Assembly: GCF_000316685.1 (NCBI RefSeq)
Contig: NC_019680.1
Coordinates: 1,675,501 to 1,739,500 of the forward strand
From: Synechococcus sp. PCC 6312
Lineage (GTDB): Bacteria; Cyanobacteriota; Cyanobacteriia; Thermosynechococcales; Thermosynechococcaceae
Direction: 5' to 3'
Length of the DNA stretch: 64,000 nt
Below are positions 1-7,522 of this stretch, piece after piece; the stretch's first letter is position 1; every line of letters begins with the position of its first letter. The translations under genes were made by a program, and so were the position numbers. The notes under the pieces were generated by a model. It was not told the DNA's origin. It did no database searches and saw only the letters and a list, made by a program, of their open reading frames with translations.

Positions 1-635
1 GTGGTGCCGAGTCTGGCACTTGGGCCAGCGTCAAAACTGAGATAGCTTTGCAGTGCTGGTGTAAATAGCTCCAAGCTAACGAGTCTTTGGTTATTGGTTT
101 GTGCTTCTTGGATGCGAGTATTGGCTTCTTCAATTCGGGCATCTACTTCCTTCAGGATTGGAGAGCGTGAGACTGCCAAATCCTGTAACCGTTTTACACA
201 TTCCTGGGTACTATCCAGGCAAGGAAGTCCACCGAGTATGCCCTGCCAAAGATTGTTATTGAACTGAAACCGAAGCACTTCTTCCATGCTGGCGGCTGTT
301 TGTCCACCTTGAAATGGGTTTTCAGGTAGTCGCGGTGCAGCGGTTGGTGTTCTAGGGGCCGCCACCGTTGGTCTGGTTGTGTTCCCTGTTCCGGGTGTTG
401 AAGTTGTGCTAGGCCTTACACTGCTTGGGACTGGAATGTTAATGGGTTGTGGGCTGGTAGTGGCTGGGGCTTCCTGCTCTGGCTCAGGATTGATGGGTAC
501 AGGGGCGGCTTCGCCTCCTGCATCATCTTCAGTGGGTTCACTACTGGGCTGTGCCTTGGAGATCAAGGGTAAGCTCAACACGGAGGTTAGTATCAGACTG
601 CTCAAGCCAGCGGATACGAGCGACTTTACCTGCAT
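1..635 (-). CDS. Exported Pro/Thr/Ser-rich protein, C-terminus beyond window
   Basis: I read an open frame from an ATG at 633-635 to position 1 with no stop, so at least 211 residues are present and the 3' end lies outside the window. The N-terminus has a basic start (MQVKS) and a hydrophobic stretch ending around LPLISKAQP, which looks like a Sec signal peptide. A roughly 70-residue low-complexity linker rich in Pro, Thr, Ala and Glu follows, then a folded-looking segment with two Cys (about residues 140-150) and a likely coiled coil. The start lies inside the 3' end of the HlyD-like gene, a 95-bp overlap in another frame, so translational coupling is likely. I do not recognise the family. 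It is probably an envelope partner of the HlyD-like protein. Confidence 0.65.
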   Translation of the reverse strand, partial: MQVKSLVSAGLSSLILTSVLSLPLISKAQPSSEPTEDDAGGEAAPVPINPEPEQEAPATTSPQPINIPVPSSVRPSTTSTPGTGNTTRPTVAAPRTPTAAPRLPENPFQGGQTAASMEEVLRFQFNNNLWQGILGGLPCLDSTQECVKRLQDLAVSRSPILKEVDARIEEANTRIQEAQTNNQRLVSLELFTPALQSYLSFDAGPSARLGT

Positions 636-1497
636 AGGGACTCCTGACAGTGGATAAGGTTTGTAATTGACTTTCGATTTGGTCTGCTTGGGTTTGCAGT
701 TGGGCGAGTTGGAACGTCTGTTCCTGAACGGCTCGGTCTGCATCAATTTGGGATTGTTGGGATTGGGCTTGGAGCTTGGCCAGTTCTAACTGGTGCTGGT
801 ATTCGGTATATTGCCGCTGCTGTTGCGCTCTGACCAGCTTGGCGTTGGCCATACTGACAGCGGCGATGCGCCTGTTTACTTCTTCCTTGGCCATCTCAAG
901 TTGTCGTTGCTCATGTTCCATAACTGCTGGGGGGACTTCCTGGGCCATGGTCTGAAGGACACCCATCTTCCGCTGATGAAGACTGAGGGCTTCTTGAGCA
1001 TGGTTTAGGTCTAGTTGGGCTTTTTGTACATCCGCTTGCTCTGCTAAGTAATCCGGGGCGGGTAGTTGCCGAATTGTTGACAGTTGGGGGCGGTTGACCT
1101 GTCGGGCTTGCATCCGGTTAATTTGTACGGCGAGTTGCTGTTTGCGATAGGTCAGCATTTCTCTGGCTTTGGCACGGTCAGCTAAGACTTGATTTTTCTG
1201 GACGGTGTCGCCCTGGCGAACCTTTAAGTCAGTGGGGTCAGTGATCGAGAGTTGGATTTTGAACCGTTTGGGGTCATCGCTTCGTGTTCCCTGTGGTTCC
1301 GTTTCTCCGGGGGGTGAGTTATCATCTTCGATTGGCTGTCCCTCATCTGGGTCATCATCCCCAGCGGACTGAGCGATGGAGATATTGGGGATAACAATGG
1401 TATGGCTCATTAGAAAGGATGTGCCAGCGACTGCGCCAATGGCGATCACAGCATTGACAATTTGACCGAGGGTGATACGAGCAATAAATCTAAGCAT
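541..1497 (-). CDS. HlyD-like membrane fusion protein
   Basis: This 318-residue protein has one N-terminal membrane segment (about residues 8-30) and an acidic, Pro-rich linker (45-75). A half lipoyl-like motif around VRQGDTVQKNQVLADR (about 90-110) precedes a long Gln/Ala-rich coiled coil (about 110-275). The second lipoyl half begins near TVRSPYAGKVARIRW (about 283-297). This is the layout of periplasmic adaptor (HlyD/MFP) proteins, but the C-terminal beta-barrel is very short, so it may not be a classical type I secretion adaptor. It starts 3 bp after the stop of the HerA-type ATPase gene and overlaps the exported-protein gene, so all three probably belong to one operon. The substrate is unknown. 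Confidence 0.65.
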   Translation of the reverse strand: MLRFIARITLGQIVNAVIAIGAVAGTSFLMSHTIVIPNISIAQSAGDDDPDEGQPIEDDNSPPGETEPQGTRSDDPKRFKIQLSITDPTDLKVRQGDTVQKNQVLADRAKAREMLTYRKQQLAVQINRMQARQVNRPQLSTIRQLPAPDYLAEQADVQKAQLDLNHAQEALSLHQRKMGVLQTMAQEVPPAVMEHEQRQLEMAKEEVNRRIAAVSMANAKLVRAQQQRQYTEYQHQLELAKLQAQSQQSQIDADRAVQEQTFQLAQLQTQADQIESQLQTLSTVRSPYAGKVARIRWLEQSDTNLRVELTLDLQGTAQ

Positions 1498-1500
1498 GGG

Positions 1501-2608
1501 TCATTCTGCCATTGCTAATAAGGGGTCTAGGGGGACAACCTCATGAAGGTTGTTGGGGTTAATCCGGCTGAAGTAGGGAATGATGTCGGTTTGCTTGGCA
1601 TCATTCCCAAAGCGGATTAGAGCTTGCAGCGGTTTCAGTGCCGAGACTCGTTGAGGGGCAAATCTAAACTTCTTGGCTACTTTCTCAACTTCGACTTGAT
1701 CTACAGGCAGGACAATTTTGGTGGCCGTGTTACTAAGAACGTCGGCGCTAAGGTGACGTTCTTACTGGCTGGCCACGACTAAGTTAAGGCCGTACTTCCG
1801 ACCATCACAGACGATGCGATCCAGGGCGGGAGACTTGCTCAGTTCCTTTGCCTCATCAATGAAGATAAAGGTTCTGGGGCTGGGTGCTTCACCATAGAGC
1901 CGATGGCTATCCATGAGTTGCTTAGCCAAACTTTCAGCAGCGATGGCTCCGATTTCTGGCGGTAGTTTCTGCATATCCACCCGGATTAGGGGATGGTCAA
2001 AGGGCATATTGGCCCGGTTGAAGATGCCATAGGTAAAGGTTGCAGCCAACTTCAGTATTAACTTTTGGGATTCTTTGCACCCATTCTTGCAGCGTTGGTT
2101 TAGTTCGGTTTGGACATGGCTAAAGTTGGGTGGTTCATTTTGCCAGGTTTCAATGCCCTTGATGCCCCATCTGGTATAAAGCTCTCCGACCACATCTAAG
2201 ATAAGACCTTCTTGGTTTGGGCCAATTTGTAGATTTCGTTTCAAAATCTGCCCGATGGTGATGGCTTGAATTTTGGGCCCGCCTCCTTCCGGGTCAAGGT
2301 TGAGCGTAAGCGGGTTGATCCCAAATTCGCTATTGGCATGAAGCGGGATATGCTTCTCGTTAGGCAGGGACTGGTCGCCATATGATTTGGCATTGCTCTT
2401 TTTTGCACAGCTCCCAGGCGATTGCCTTCAGCGTTTGGGTTTTGCCACTGCCACTGGCTCCGATGATGGCCACATGGCCATTGGGTAAGTCTTTATAGTT
2501 CCAATGGGTATTTGTCCCCAAGTGGATACCATCGGTATCCATTGTTCTCACTGTTGATGCTTTGGGATGTAGTGGAACTAAACGGGCATTGGGTAAAGTA
2601 CGAGGCAT
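1501..2608 (-). pseudogene. HerA/DUF87-type ATPase, broken by frameshift and nonsense codon
   Basis: The 5' part (2608 to about 2390) starts MPRTLPNARLV and contains the Walker A GASGSGKTQ. The frame shifts near 2385-2395, where QII is followed out of frame by YGDQSLP; an intact family member would probably read something like IIDFHGDQSLP there. The frame then continues through Walker B (FIFIDEAKEL) to LVVASQ, where a TAA at 1762-1764 interrupts it. The same frame goes on with ERHLSADVLSNTATKIVLP to a TGA at 1501-1503. A single CAA-to-TAA change would explain the stop. HerA/VirB4-superfamily ATPases pump DNA or protein in conjugation, DNA processing and defence. Here the gene sits between a YdjM-like gene and an HlyD-like gene. 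The copy is probably inactive unless the lesions are sequencing errors. Confidence 0.8.
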
Positions 2609-2611
2609 GGA

Positions 2612-3649
2612 TTACTCCTTGGGGACAACAGTGCGAATGAGAATATTGCCAGTTACATCCGCTTCGATGGTTGCAATATCTTGTGGTCTGGCAGATCTAA
2701 GTCTGAGGATGCCTGTGTTATCCCGAGTGGGTTGAAAGGTGACGGGATTATATCTATCTATCAAAGGAATTAAGTTTAAGCTGAAGCTATCAGTAACTGC
2801 AACCGTTCCGGTCAGGTAAGTTCGCTTTGGGTATTGGTCTAAATTGAGGTCAGTAAAGGGTTGTTCTTCTAGGGTGACTTGTCGTGTTTCACTGCTAACG
2901 GATGGGCCACGTTCCAGGCGAATACTGCCGACTCGGATTTGGGCGTTTTGTGACCGTCCGGCTCGGTAGAGAACACCGCCCTGGCTTTCAACGAGTAGGT
3001 CGTTACTGGTTAAGGCTTGGATGACCTCAAACCTATCTTTGATATTTTGCTGTGTGGTTTCATCCTTCCCGATAATTTCCACATATAGAATATTGTTCTG
3101 TCCCTTAGATATAACTTCCTCAATCACGCCCTCGGGTAGTCCGAGTAGTTGGTTAAAGGCCATGACGATGCCGCCTTGGGAGTTAATGTTGAGGACAATA
3201 ACCCCCACGATTATTAGCAGAACGAAGATAAAAGGCTCGGCGGCCGAATTGGTACTGAGTCGTAACTGAGGGTTGCCAGGGATAACCAGTCGGGCTTGGC
3301 TTGGGTAGAACGCAGCGACTCCCGTTTTGGTGAAAACATCCCCAAACCAGCCCATAAAGTAACCGACCACCAAAGCACCATAGATAGTGCGGCTTAGGAG
3401 TAAGACTGGACTGAGTACCACCGCAATAATGGCGGTAGCGATGAAGCTGTGGGTTACAGAGCGGTGGGGAAACTTTTGCTCAATAAAGCTGCTGATTGGG
3501 AACAAGATGCGGCCCGACACTGATTTGCTGGTATCCACATCGGGTATTTGTGAGGCGATTGCTGAAGCCAACAAAACTAAGGGGTTACTTTCCCCTAAAA
3601 AGGCGGCTGTGCTGGTTGCCGCTAGTGCAGCATGGGTGATGGCCTTCAT
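2612..3649 (-). CDS. YdjM/DUF457-type membrane hydrolase-like protein
   Basis: The N-terminal half (about residues 1-160) matches the LexA-binding inner-membrane hydrolase family (YdjM, DUF457). It opens with THAALAAT, has a metal-ligand-like region with SQIPDVDT, and carries PHRSVTHSF before several hydrophobic segments. The C-terminal half (about 190-345) is a soluble, beta-rich extension I do not recognise, longer than usual for YdjM-type proteins. It starts inside the stop of the preceding small gene (4-bp overlap) and ends 3 bp before the HerA-type ATPase gene, so it is part of the same transcription unit. The conserved His/Asp residues suggest a metal-dependent hydrolase, but no substrate is known. 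Confidence 0.7.
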   Translation of the reverse strand: MKAITHAALAATSTAAFLGESNPLVLLASAIASQIPDVDTSKSVSGRILFPISSFIEQKFPHRSVTHSFIATAIIAVVLSPVLLLSRTIYGALVVGYFMGWFGDVFTKTGVAAFYPSQARLVIPGNPQLRLSTNSAAEPFIFVLLIIVGVIVLNINSQGGIVMAFNQLLGLPEGVIEEVISKGQNNILYVEIIGKDETTQQNIKDRFEVIQALTSNDLLVESQGGVLYRAGRSQNAQIRVGSIRLERGPSVSSETRQVTLEEQPFTDLNLDQYPKRTYLTGTVAVTDSFSLNLIPLIDRYNPVTFQPTRDNTGILRLRSARPQDIATIEADVTGNILIRTVVPKE

Positions 3650-3861
3650 GGTTCGACTTCCTGCACTCGTATTTCAGTCGTAATCCCGTCACTGGCCAGG
3701 CTTATTAGCCCTTCTGCTTCGGCTTGGGCGTGTAGCCCTCTTAATACAGCTTTGATTAGGGCCAAGCGGTCAGTGATTTTTTCACTGGAGCCGATGGTTA
3801 CGGCTAGGGTGATGCGGTCGGTTGTCTCACCAGGGTGAATAACGGTTTTGGCCATTAACAT
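3646..3861 (-). CDS. Small conserved-looking hypothetical protein
   Basis: This is a 71-residue open frame beginning MLMAKTVIHPGE; the third codon ATG at 3855 is an equally good start. It is a compact alpha/beta sequence without membrane segments or cysteines. The 3' end overlaps the YdjM-like gene by 4 bp (ATGA arrangement), which supports it as a real coupled gene. I do not recognise a family. Confidence 0.55.
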   Translation of the reverse strand: MLMAKTVIHPGETTDRITLAVTIGSSEKITDRLALIKAVLRGLHAQAEAEGLISLASDGITTEIRVQEVEP

Positions 3862-3871
3862 TTTGAGTGTC

Positions 3872-4102
3872 TCATTGGGGTCGTGCGGTCGGGACGACTT
3901 TTCCTTGTCTTCCAGTGATTATCTTGGCTGTCCAGCCTTTTGTTTTGGCTTCCAGTTCTATCTCCCAGATTCGGAGGTAAGGCCGAGCGAGTTGGGGGCT
4001 GCTGCCATTCATCCGGTAATACTTCTTCAGTTGTCCATTGGACATCAGGTTCTTGTATTGCTCTGGGAGGTAATCTCCCCGGCAGAATATGACTGTTTCC
4101 AT
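3872..4102 (-). CDS. Small hypothetical protein (76 aa)
   Basis: The open frame starts METVIFCRGDYLPEQYKN and ends TARPQ. It fills the gap between the AAA ATPase gene (3 bp upstream) and the next small gene (about 10 bp downstream), which is why I prefer it to the longer frames overlapping it. Tyr, Arg and Lys are common and there are aromatic pairs. No family is recognised. Confidence 0.55.
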   Translation of the reverse strand: METVIFCRGDYLPEQYKNLMSNGQLKKYYRMNGSSPQLARPYLRIWEIELEAKTKGWTAKIITGRQGKVVPTARPQ

Positions 4103-4105
4103 GTG

Positions 4106-5056
4106 TCACCGTCCCAGGTATTTCTGTTTGCGAGGCATGGCCGAGACAAGCAAGCGGACGACACCGACTGCAACGGTAAGGATGCCGCCCATTAAGTAAA
4201 GGCTGGTGCTGTTGAATCCCAGCCCCAGAAAGCGAACAATCACGAAGCACAACATCACTGCGACGAGAAATGGCGTTCCATCGATCCACTGAGTATGGTC
4301 TGGGGCTAGGTCATCTAGACCGAGATATTCTTCCTTGACAACCCGCTTGGCCAACATTGGATTTCCGGCACAGCGTTCTTGTAAGGCTGCAATTCTGGCA
4401 GGGGTTAGGTCAATACCCAGGTCTTCGGCGGCCTCGTACATGATTTGGCGAATCCATTTGTTTTCTAATGGCGGTAGTTCCATGCGGGGCAGTCGGATAA
4501 AGATGTCCTTGGGTGGGGGGTGGGTTGCGAACAAGAGGATATGCTGGTTTTTCTTCTGTAGTTCTTCCAGCCAGTAGCGGAATGTGGCGGGTAGTTTGTG
4601 GGCATCATCAAAAATCAGGAAGGCCAGGTTATCTTGCAGCCAATTTAGGACAGCTTCTTGTAGTTCCTGGATGTTCATTCGTTTCCCTTCCAGGTTGTAG
4701 GTATCCACCCCAAGTGCTTCAGCGATCTGGATCATGTTGGCTCGGATGGTGCTGGGTGTAATCAGGACGCAAAGGAACCCTTCATCGGTCAGTTCTCGGT
4801 GGGTCGCTTCGGCCAGATAGGTTTTTCCGCCTCCAATCTCGCTGACGACTAGCAGGCTACTGTCGGCTTTGAGTGAGGCGACGATGTGTTGAAAAATTGA
4901 ACGTCTATACAGGCGTTGGGAAATGGACTGTTCTTCTTGTACCGTTTGGATGCCAATGCTTTCCGATTTCCCGGTTACTTGGTCAATGGCATAGGTATAG
5001 AGGCGTTTCGTGCCATCTTTGAGGCTTCTAATGTGCCGTTTTATAGATTTTGCCAC
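4106..5056 (-). CDS. AAA ATPase with C-terminal membrane helices (AAA_22/TniB-like)
   Basis: A P-loop SEIGGGKT (about residues 73-80) is followed by Walker B LAFLIFDDAH (about 141-150) and a sensor-like LLFATHPPP. The helical lid after it contains AALQERCAGNPMLAKR. This is the layout of AAA_22/ExeA/TniB-type ATPases. Unusually, the last 65 residues form two hydrophobic segments with a basic tail (PRKQKYLGR), so the ATPase is probably membrane anchored. I chose the GTG at 5054-5056 because GAGG lies about 10 nt upstream; the frame is open to an ATG at 5092 (328 residues). The start overlaps the upstream gene by 29 bp. It may power the membrane apparatus encoded downstream. Confidence 0.7.
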   Translation of the reverse strand: MAKSIKRHIRSLKDGTKRLYTYAIDQVTGKSESIGIQTVQEEQSISQRLYRRSIFQHIVASLKADSSLLVVSEIGGGKTYLAEATHRELTDEGFLCVLITPSTIRANMIQIAEALGVDTYNLEGKRMNIQELQEAVLNWLQDNLAFLIFDDAHKLPATFRYWLEELQKKNQHILLFATHPPPKDIFIRLPRMELPPLENKWIRQIMYEAAEDLGIDLTPARIAALQERCAGNPMLAKRVVKEEYLGLDDLAPDHTQWIDGTPFLVAVMLCFVIVRFLGLGFNSTSLYLMGGILTVAVGVVRLLVSAMPRKQKYLGR

Positions 5057-5672
5057 TTTCAACAAACCTCTTAAATGCGCTGACCATAGCACTAGAGCAT
5101 CGTGTTCCTGTGTGTTCCCTCACGAATTCTTTGAGTTCGCTATAGGTGCGGAGTTTCTTCTCTGTCCAGGCGACGTAGAGGAGGCCAAAGACCGTTCGCC
5201 TACGTCGCAAATCGCACAGTTTAATGCTGTGAAAGTCGATTTCAAAGGGTAGGGGTGTTTCTTCGATAACTTTCCGACCTTGTTCAGCGGTTACGGAACG
5301 CCTTTTCGGTTTAGGTTTTTTCTCTGGCTTTTCTAGGTCTGGGGTAGGGATAAACGACTCTCGTAGGAACGGCAACCACCAGTAGGTAGGGTTGGGTTGT
5401 TCTGATAGTGTGGCGAGTAGGAGTGGGCTGGGTTGGGTTGGGGTTGTGGGTTCTTGTTCCGGTTGTTGTGGCATTAACTGTAGCTTGGCGGGTGGGAGAA
5501 GCGGGTAAGGCTCATCTCCAAATGACTTGACGGCATCCCAGGCGGGTTCGATAGTCGTCTGTACGAAAGACTCTGCTCTTTGGCGGATGGCCGTCCCCCA
5601 CCGTTCTAGGGTGTTAATCGTAGCTCGGTAAATCTGACCCAATGTAATCTGCTGCCAGGGCGTGCTGTTCAT
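5028..5672 (-). CDS. Hypothetical protein with proline-rich middle
   Basis: From the ATG at 5670-5672 this gives 214 residues. The N-terminus (ITLGQIYRATINTLERWG) resembles the start of the HlyD-like protein at 541-1497 (ITLGQIVNAVI), so the two may share a targeting or docking segment. A Pro/Gln/Thr-rich linker (about 60-110) leads to a basic stretch (KPKPKRRS) and a C-terminal helical domain with RRRRTVFGLLYVAW and SAFKRFVES that could bind nucleic acid. The frame is open 33 codons further upstream, but that part overlaps the preceding gene deeply. No named family is recognised. Confidence 0.6.
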   Translation of the reverse strand: MNSTPWQQITLGQIYRATINTLERWGTAIRQRAESFVQTTIEPAWDAVKSFGDEPYPLLPPAKLQLMPQQPEQEPTTPTQPSPLLLATLSEQPNPTYWWLPFLRESFIPTPDLEKPEKKPKPKRRSVTAEQGRKVIEETPLPFEIDFHSIKLCDLRRRRTVFGLLYVAWTEKKLRTYSELKEFVREHTGTRCSSAMVSAFKRFVESGKIYKTAH

Positions 5673-5955
5673 GATTGTTAGCCTCAAAGATGTGAATACC
5701 AATTTCGATAGTGCTGGCCACCAGGGCGATAATCCCAATGATTTTGTAGAACCGGGACTTGTTGACCACAAATGACTTGATCACCCCAGACTGAACCAAG
5801 TTGGCGGTTTGCACCCTAACTTGGCTATAGGAAAGGTCTGTCATCTTGCAAAGGGTATTGCGATCACAGACTTCATGATTCTCAAGCGCGTTGAGGATTT
5901 GCTGTCTGGTCTGGTGTCCTTCCTTCAGCTTTTTTTTGTTGAGTTTTGTAAACAT
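5614..5955 (-). CDS. Winged-helix protein with membrane segment
   Basis: In this 113-residue protein, residues 14-75 look like a winged helix-turn-helix (TRQQILNALENHEVCDRNTLCKMTDLSYSQV in two helices, then a wing). A hydrophobic helix IIGIIALVASTIEIGIHIF (about 72-90) suggests a membrane-tethered DNA-binding protein. It overlaps the next gene by 59 bp. The start is preceded by the palindrome TGACGCGTCA, which could be its own operator. Confidence 0.6.
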   Translation of the reverse strand: MFTKLNKKKLKEGHQTRQQILNALENHEVCDRNTLCKMTDLSYSQVRVQTANLVQSGVIKSFVVNKSRFYKIIGIIALVASTIEIGIHIFEANNHEQHALAADYIGSDLPSYD

Positions 5956-5958
5956 ATC

Positions 5959-6004
5959 TGACGCGTCAAAACTGGCTATATTTTAAGCCAAAAAATAAGC
6001 CAGT
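5959..6004. promoter_or_regulatory. Palindrome TGACGCGTCA and ACTGGCT/AGCCAGT inverted repeat
   Basis: A perfect 10-bp palindrome (5959-5968) lies 3 bp before the winged-helix start. Beside it, arms ACTGGCT (5971-5977) and AGCCAGT (5998-6004) can pair around an A/T-rich loop. On the minus strand the second stem is followed by TTTT, so it could terminate the 6125-6862 gene, act as an operator for the winged-helix gene, or both. Confidence 0.4.
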
Positions 6005-6124
6005 GTTTTTCTTAAGTTATCTAAATGCTTCTGTATAAGGCTTTCAGGTATTCATATTTCCTAAATTTCTTAATACCGGATTTTGGACGTTTATCAGACT
6101 GCGGTTCATAACAAATTGAGGGAG

Positions 6125-6862
6125 TCAGATTAAGTAGAGGTACTCTTGGAGACTAATACCTTTTGATTGGATCATCCATTGGTTGACCTTGGCCGCTGCC
6201 TCATCTATTTCAGGTGGCCATTCTCTCTGTTCCATCTTCTCCATTAGCTTGCGGCTTTGGATATTAAGGGCTATGTCGTTGACCGTTTTCTGATTTTCTT
6301 TAATCCAGTGTTCCATCTTTTTTTTTAGGTCTTCTTCGTCAAGACAGAGCGGGGCGTAATCATCAGTTTTCTCGATTGCCACCTTTAGCAGCTCTCTTGT
6401 TTTTACTTGTCCGCCATAGGTAAGTGAGTCTTCGATGTCAAAGCCGAACAAGCGACTGAAGCATCGTTTCCGAATGAGGTACTTTTCTAGCTCAAGTTCC
6501 TCTCCATTGCGGAGGTACATTCCCTTAACGACCGTTGACTTGTAATAGATGAAGCTCAGTTCTCCGATGCTGGAGTAGATGATTTCTTCGTTTCCTGTCC
6601 AGGTGCCAACGCCGGAGAAGTAGATGTTCTGTTGATAGACCTTTACTTTCTTTATATTGAGGTCTAATTGACCGTGTGTATTACTGGTTTCAATTTTGGT
6701 GGCATTTTTTAGGCTTTCGACTTGCTCTTGGGATAGCAACCATTGGTTAGGGAGTGTCAGTTTTTGGTCATTCACGCTAATAGTGAATGCGGTTGGGACT
6801 GCTCCCGCTTCTCCTGTGATTGGAATTTTGTACTCGACTTCACCAGTGATTTTTGTAGTCAT
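6125..6862 (-). CDS. Hypothetical cytoplasmic protein (245 aa)
   Basis: The frame starts MTTKITGEVEYKIPITGE and has no signal peptide or membrane segment. The first 130 residues look beta-rich; the C-terminal half is helical with charged clusters (EEDLKKKMEHWIKENQK). The preceding sequence has AAGGAGGCCAAATT before the ATG, a good ribosome site. It is separated from its neighbours by about 90 bp upstream and 170 bp downstream, so it may be a separate unit within the island. No family is recognised. Confidence 0.6.
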   Translation of the reverse strand: MTTKITGEVEYKIPITGEAGAVPTAFTISVNDQKLTLPNQWLLSQEQVESLKNATKIETSNTHGQLDLNIKKVKVYQQNIYFSGVGTWTGNEEIIYSSIGELSFIYYKSTVVKGMYLRNGEELELEKYLIRKRCFSRLFGFDIEDSLTYGGQVKTRELLKVAIEKTDDYAPLCLDEEDLKKKMEHWIKENQKTVNDIALNIQSRKLMEKMEQREWPPEIDEAAAKVNQWMIQSKGISLQEYLYLI

Positions 6863-6950
6863 AATTTGGCCTCCTTGGGGTCATCTCCCTGAAAGACACC
6901 TTAGCTATGAGTTTATCTTAGATATTCTTATCAGAGCGTTTTTTTCCTTG

Positions 6951-7178
6951 TTAGCTCTTAAGGACTTCTCGTTTAATTGCATCTATGTTGAGGGCGGTTA
7001 TACCCTTGCCAGACCGGACAAAGTGGACTCCTTCTTGCCACTTAAACCGCCAACTATTCTGAATTTTTAACCGGACTCTATCTCTTGAACATCCTTTCAT
7101 GCCGAGTTCTTTTTCTAGTTCTTTGGCTGCTTGGTTAATGGGCATGATCCGGTCGCCAACTTTGTACTTATTGGCCAT
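6951..7178 (-). CDS. Small hypothetical basic protein
   Basis: I use the ATG at 7176-7178 (MANKYKVGDR), preceded by AAGGAA at a good distance, giving 75 residues. The frame extends 19 codons upstream, but that part lies within the preceding gene. The mix of Lys/Arg helices and a short hydrophobic core around WQEGVHFVRSGKGITALN suggests a small DNA-binding protein. It overlaps the upstream gene by 11 bp. Confidence 0.5.
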   Translation of the reverse strand: MANKYKVGDRIMPINQAAKELEKELGMKGCSRDRVRLKIQNSWRFKWQEGVHFVRSGKGITALNIDAIKREVLKS

Positions 7179-7522
7179 ATTTTTGCAGTTCCTTGATTTG
7201 TAAGCTGAGGCTGTGGAGATGGTCACGGCGTTCAATAGCTTCAGCGGCGGCTTGGTGCTTTTTGGAATTTCTCATCCCGACATATTTTCGTTTCTTACCG
7301 TTAAAGATGGGCTGAAAACTACGGTAGAAAACCTGATAGCTGTTTTTACGGCCATGACATTTGCATACCTCTAGCCATACCCCCTCCGGTGCAATTTCCC
7401 CATCCGCCATGACTCGGTTGTATTGACTGGTTAGATACTCGATAAATTCTTCTCTCAGTTCTTTTTTTCTGCTTTAATTTAGTGGCTTGTAATTCAGCCG
7501 CCTCAAGTCTCTTGTTGAGCAT
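7168..7522 (-). pseudogene. Small island protein split by an A7 frameshift
   Basis: The gene appears to start at the ATG at 7520-7522 (MLNKRLEAAELQATKLKQKK), which overlaps the end of the upstream gene by 20 bp. At a run of seven A residues on the minus strand (7462-7468 on the plus strand) the frame is lost. Dropping one A joins it to ELREEFIEYLTSQYNRVMADGE and on to the stop at 7168, giving one protein of about 117 residues. The C-terminal part (from 7410) has a CKCHGRKNSYQ motif and a basic helix with GKKRKYVGMRNSKKHQ. The lesion could be a true frameshift, transcriptional slippage on A7, or a homopolymer sequencing error. The function is not recognised. Confidence 0.65.

Noticed and set aside
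3848-4289. Two longer open frames over the small cassette genes
   Set aside because: They are in other frames than the tightly spaced METVIF and MLMAKT genes and would break the operon spacing; composition is Pro/Arg/Ser-rich as in shadow frames.
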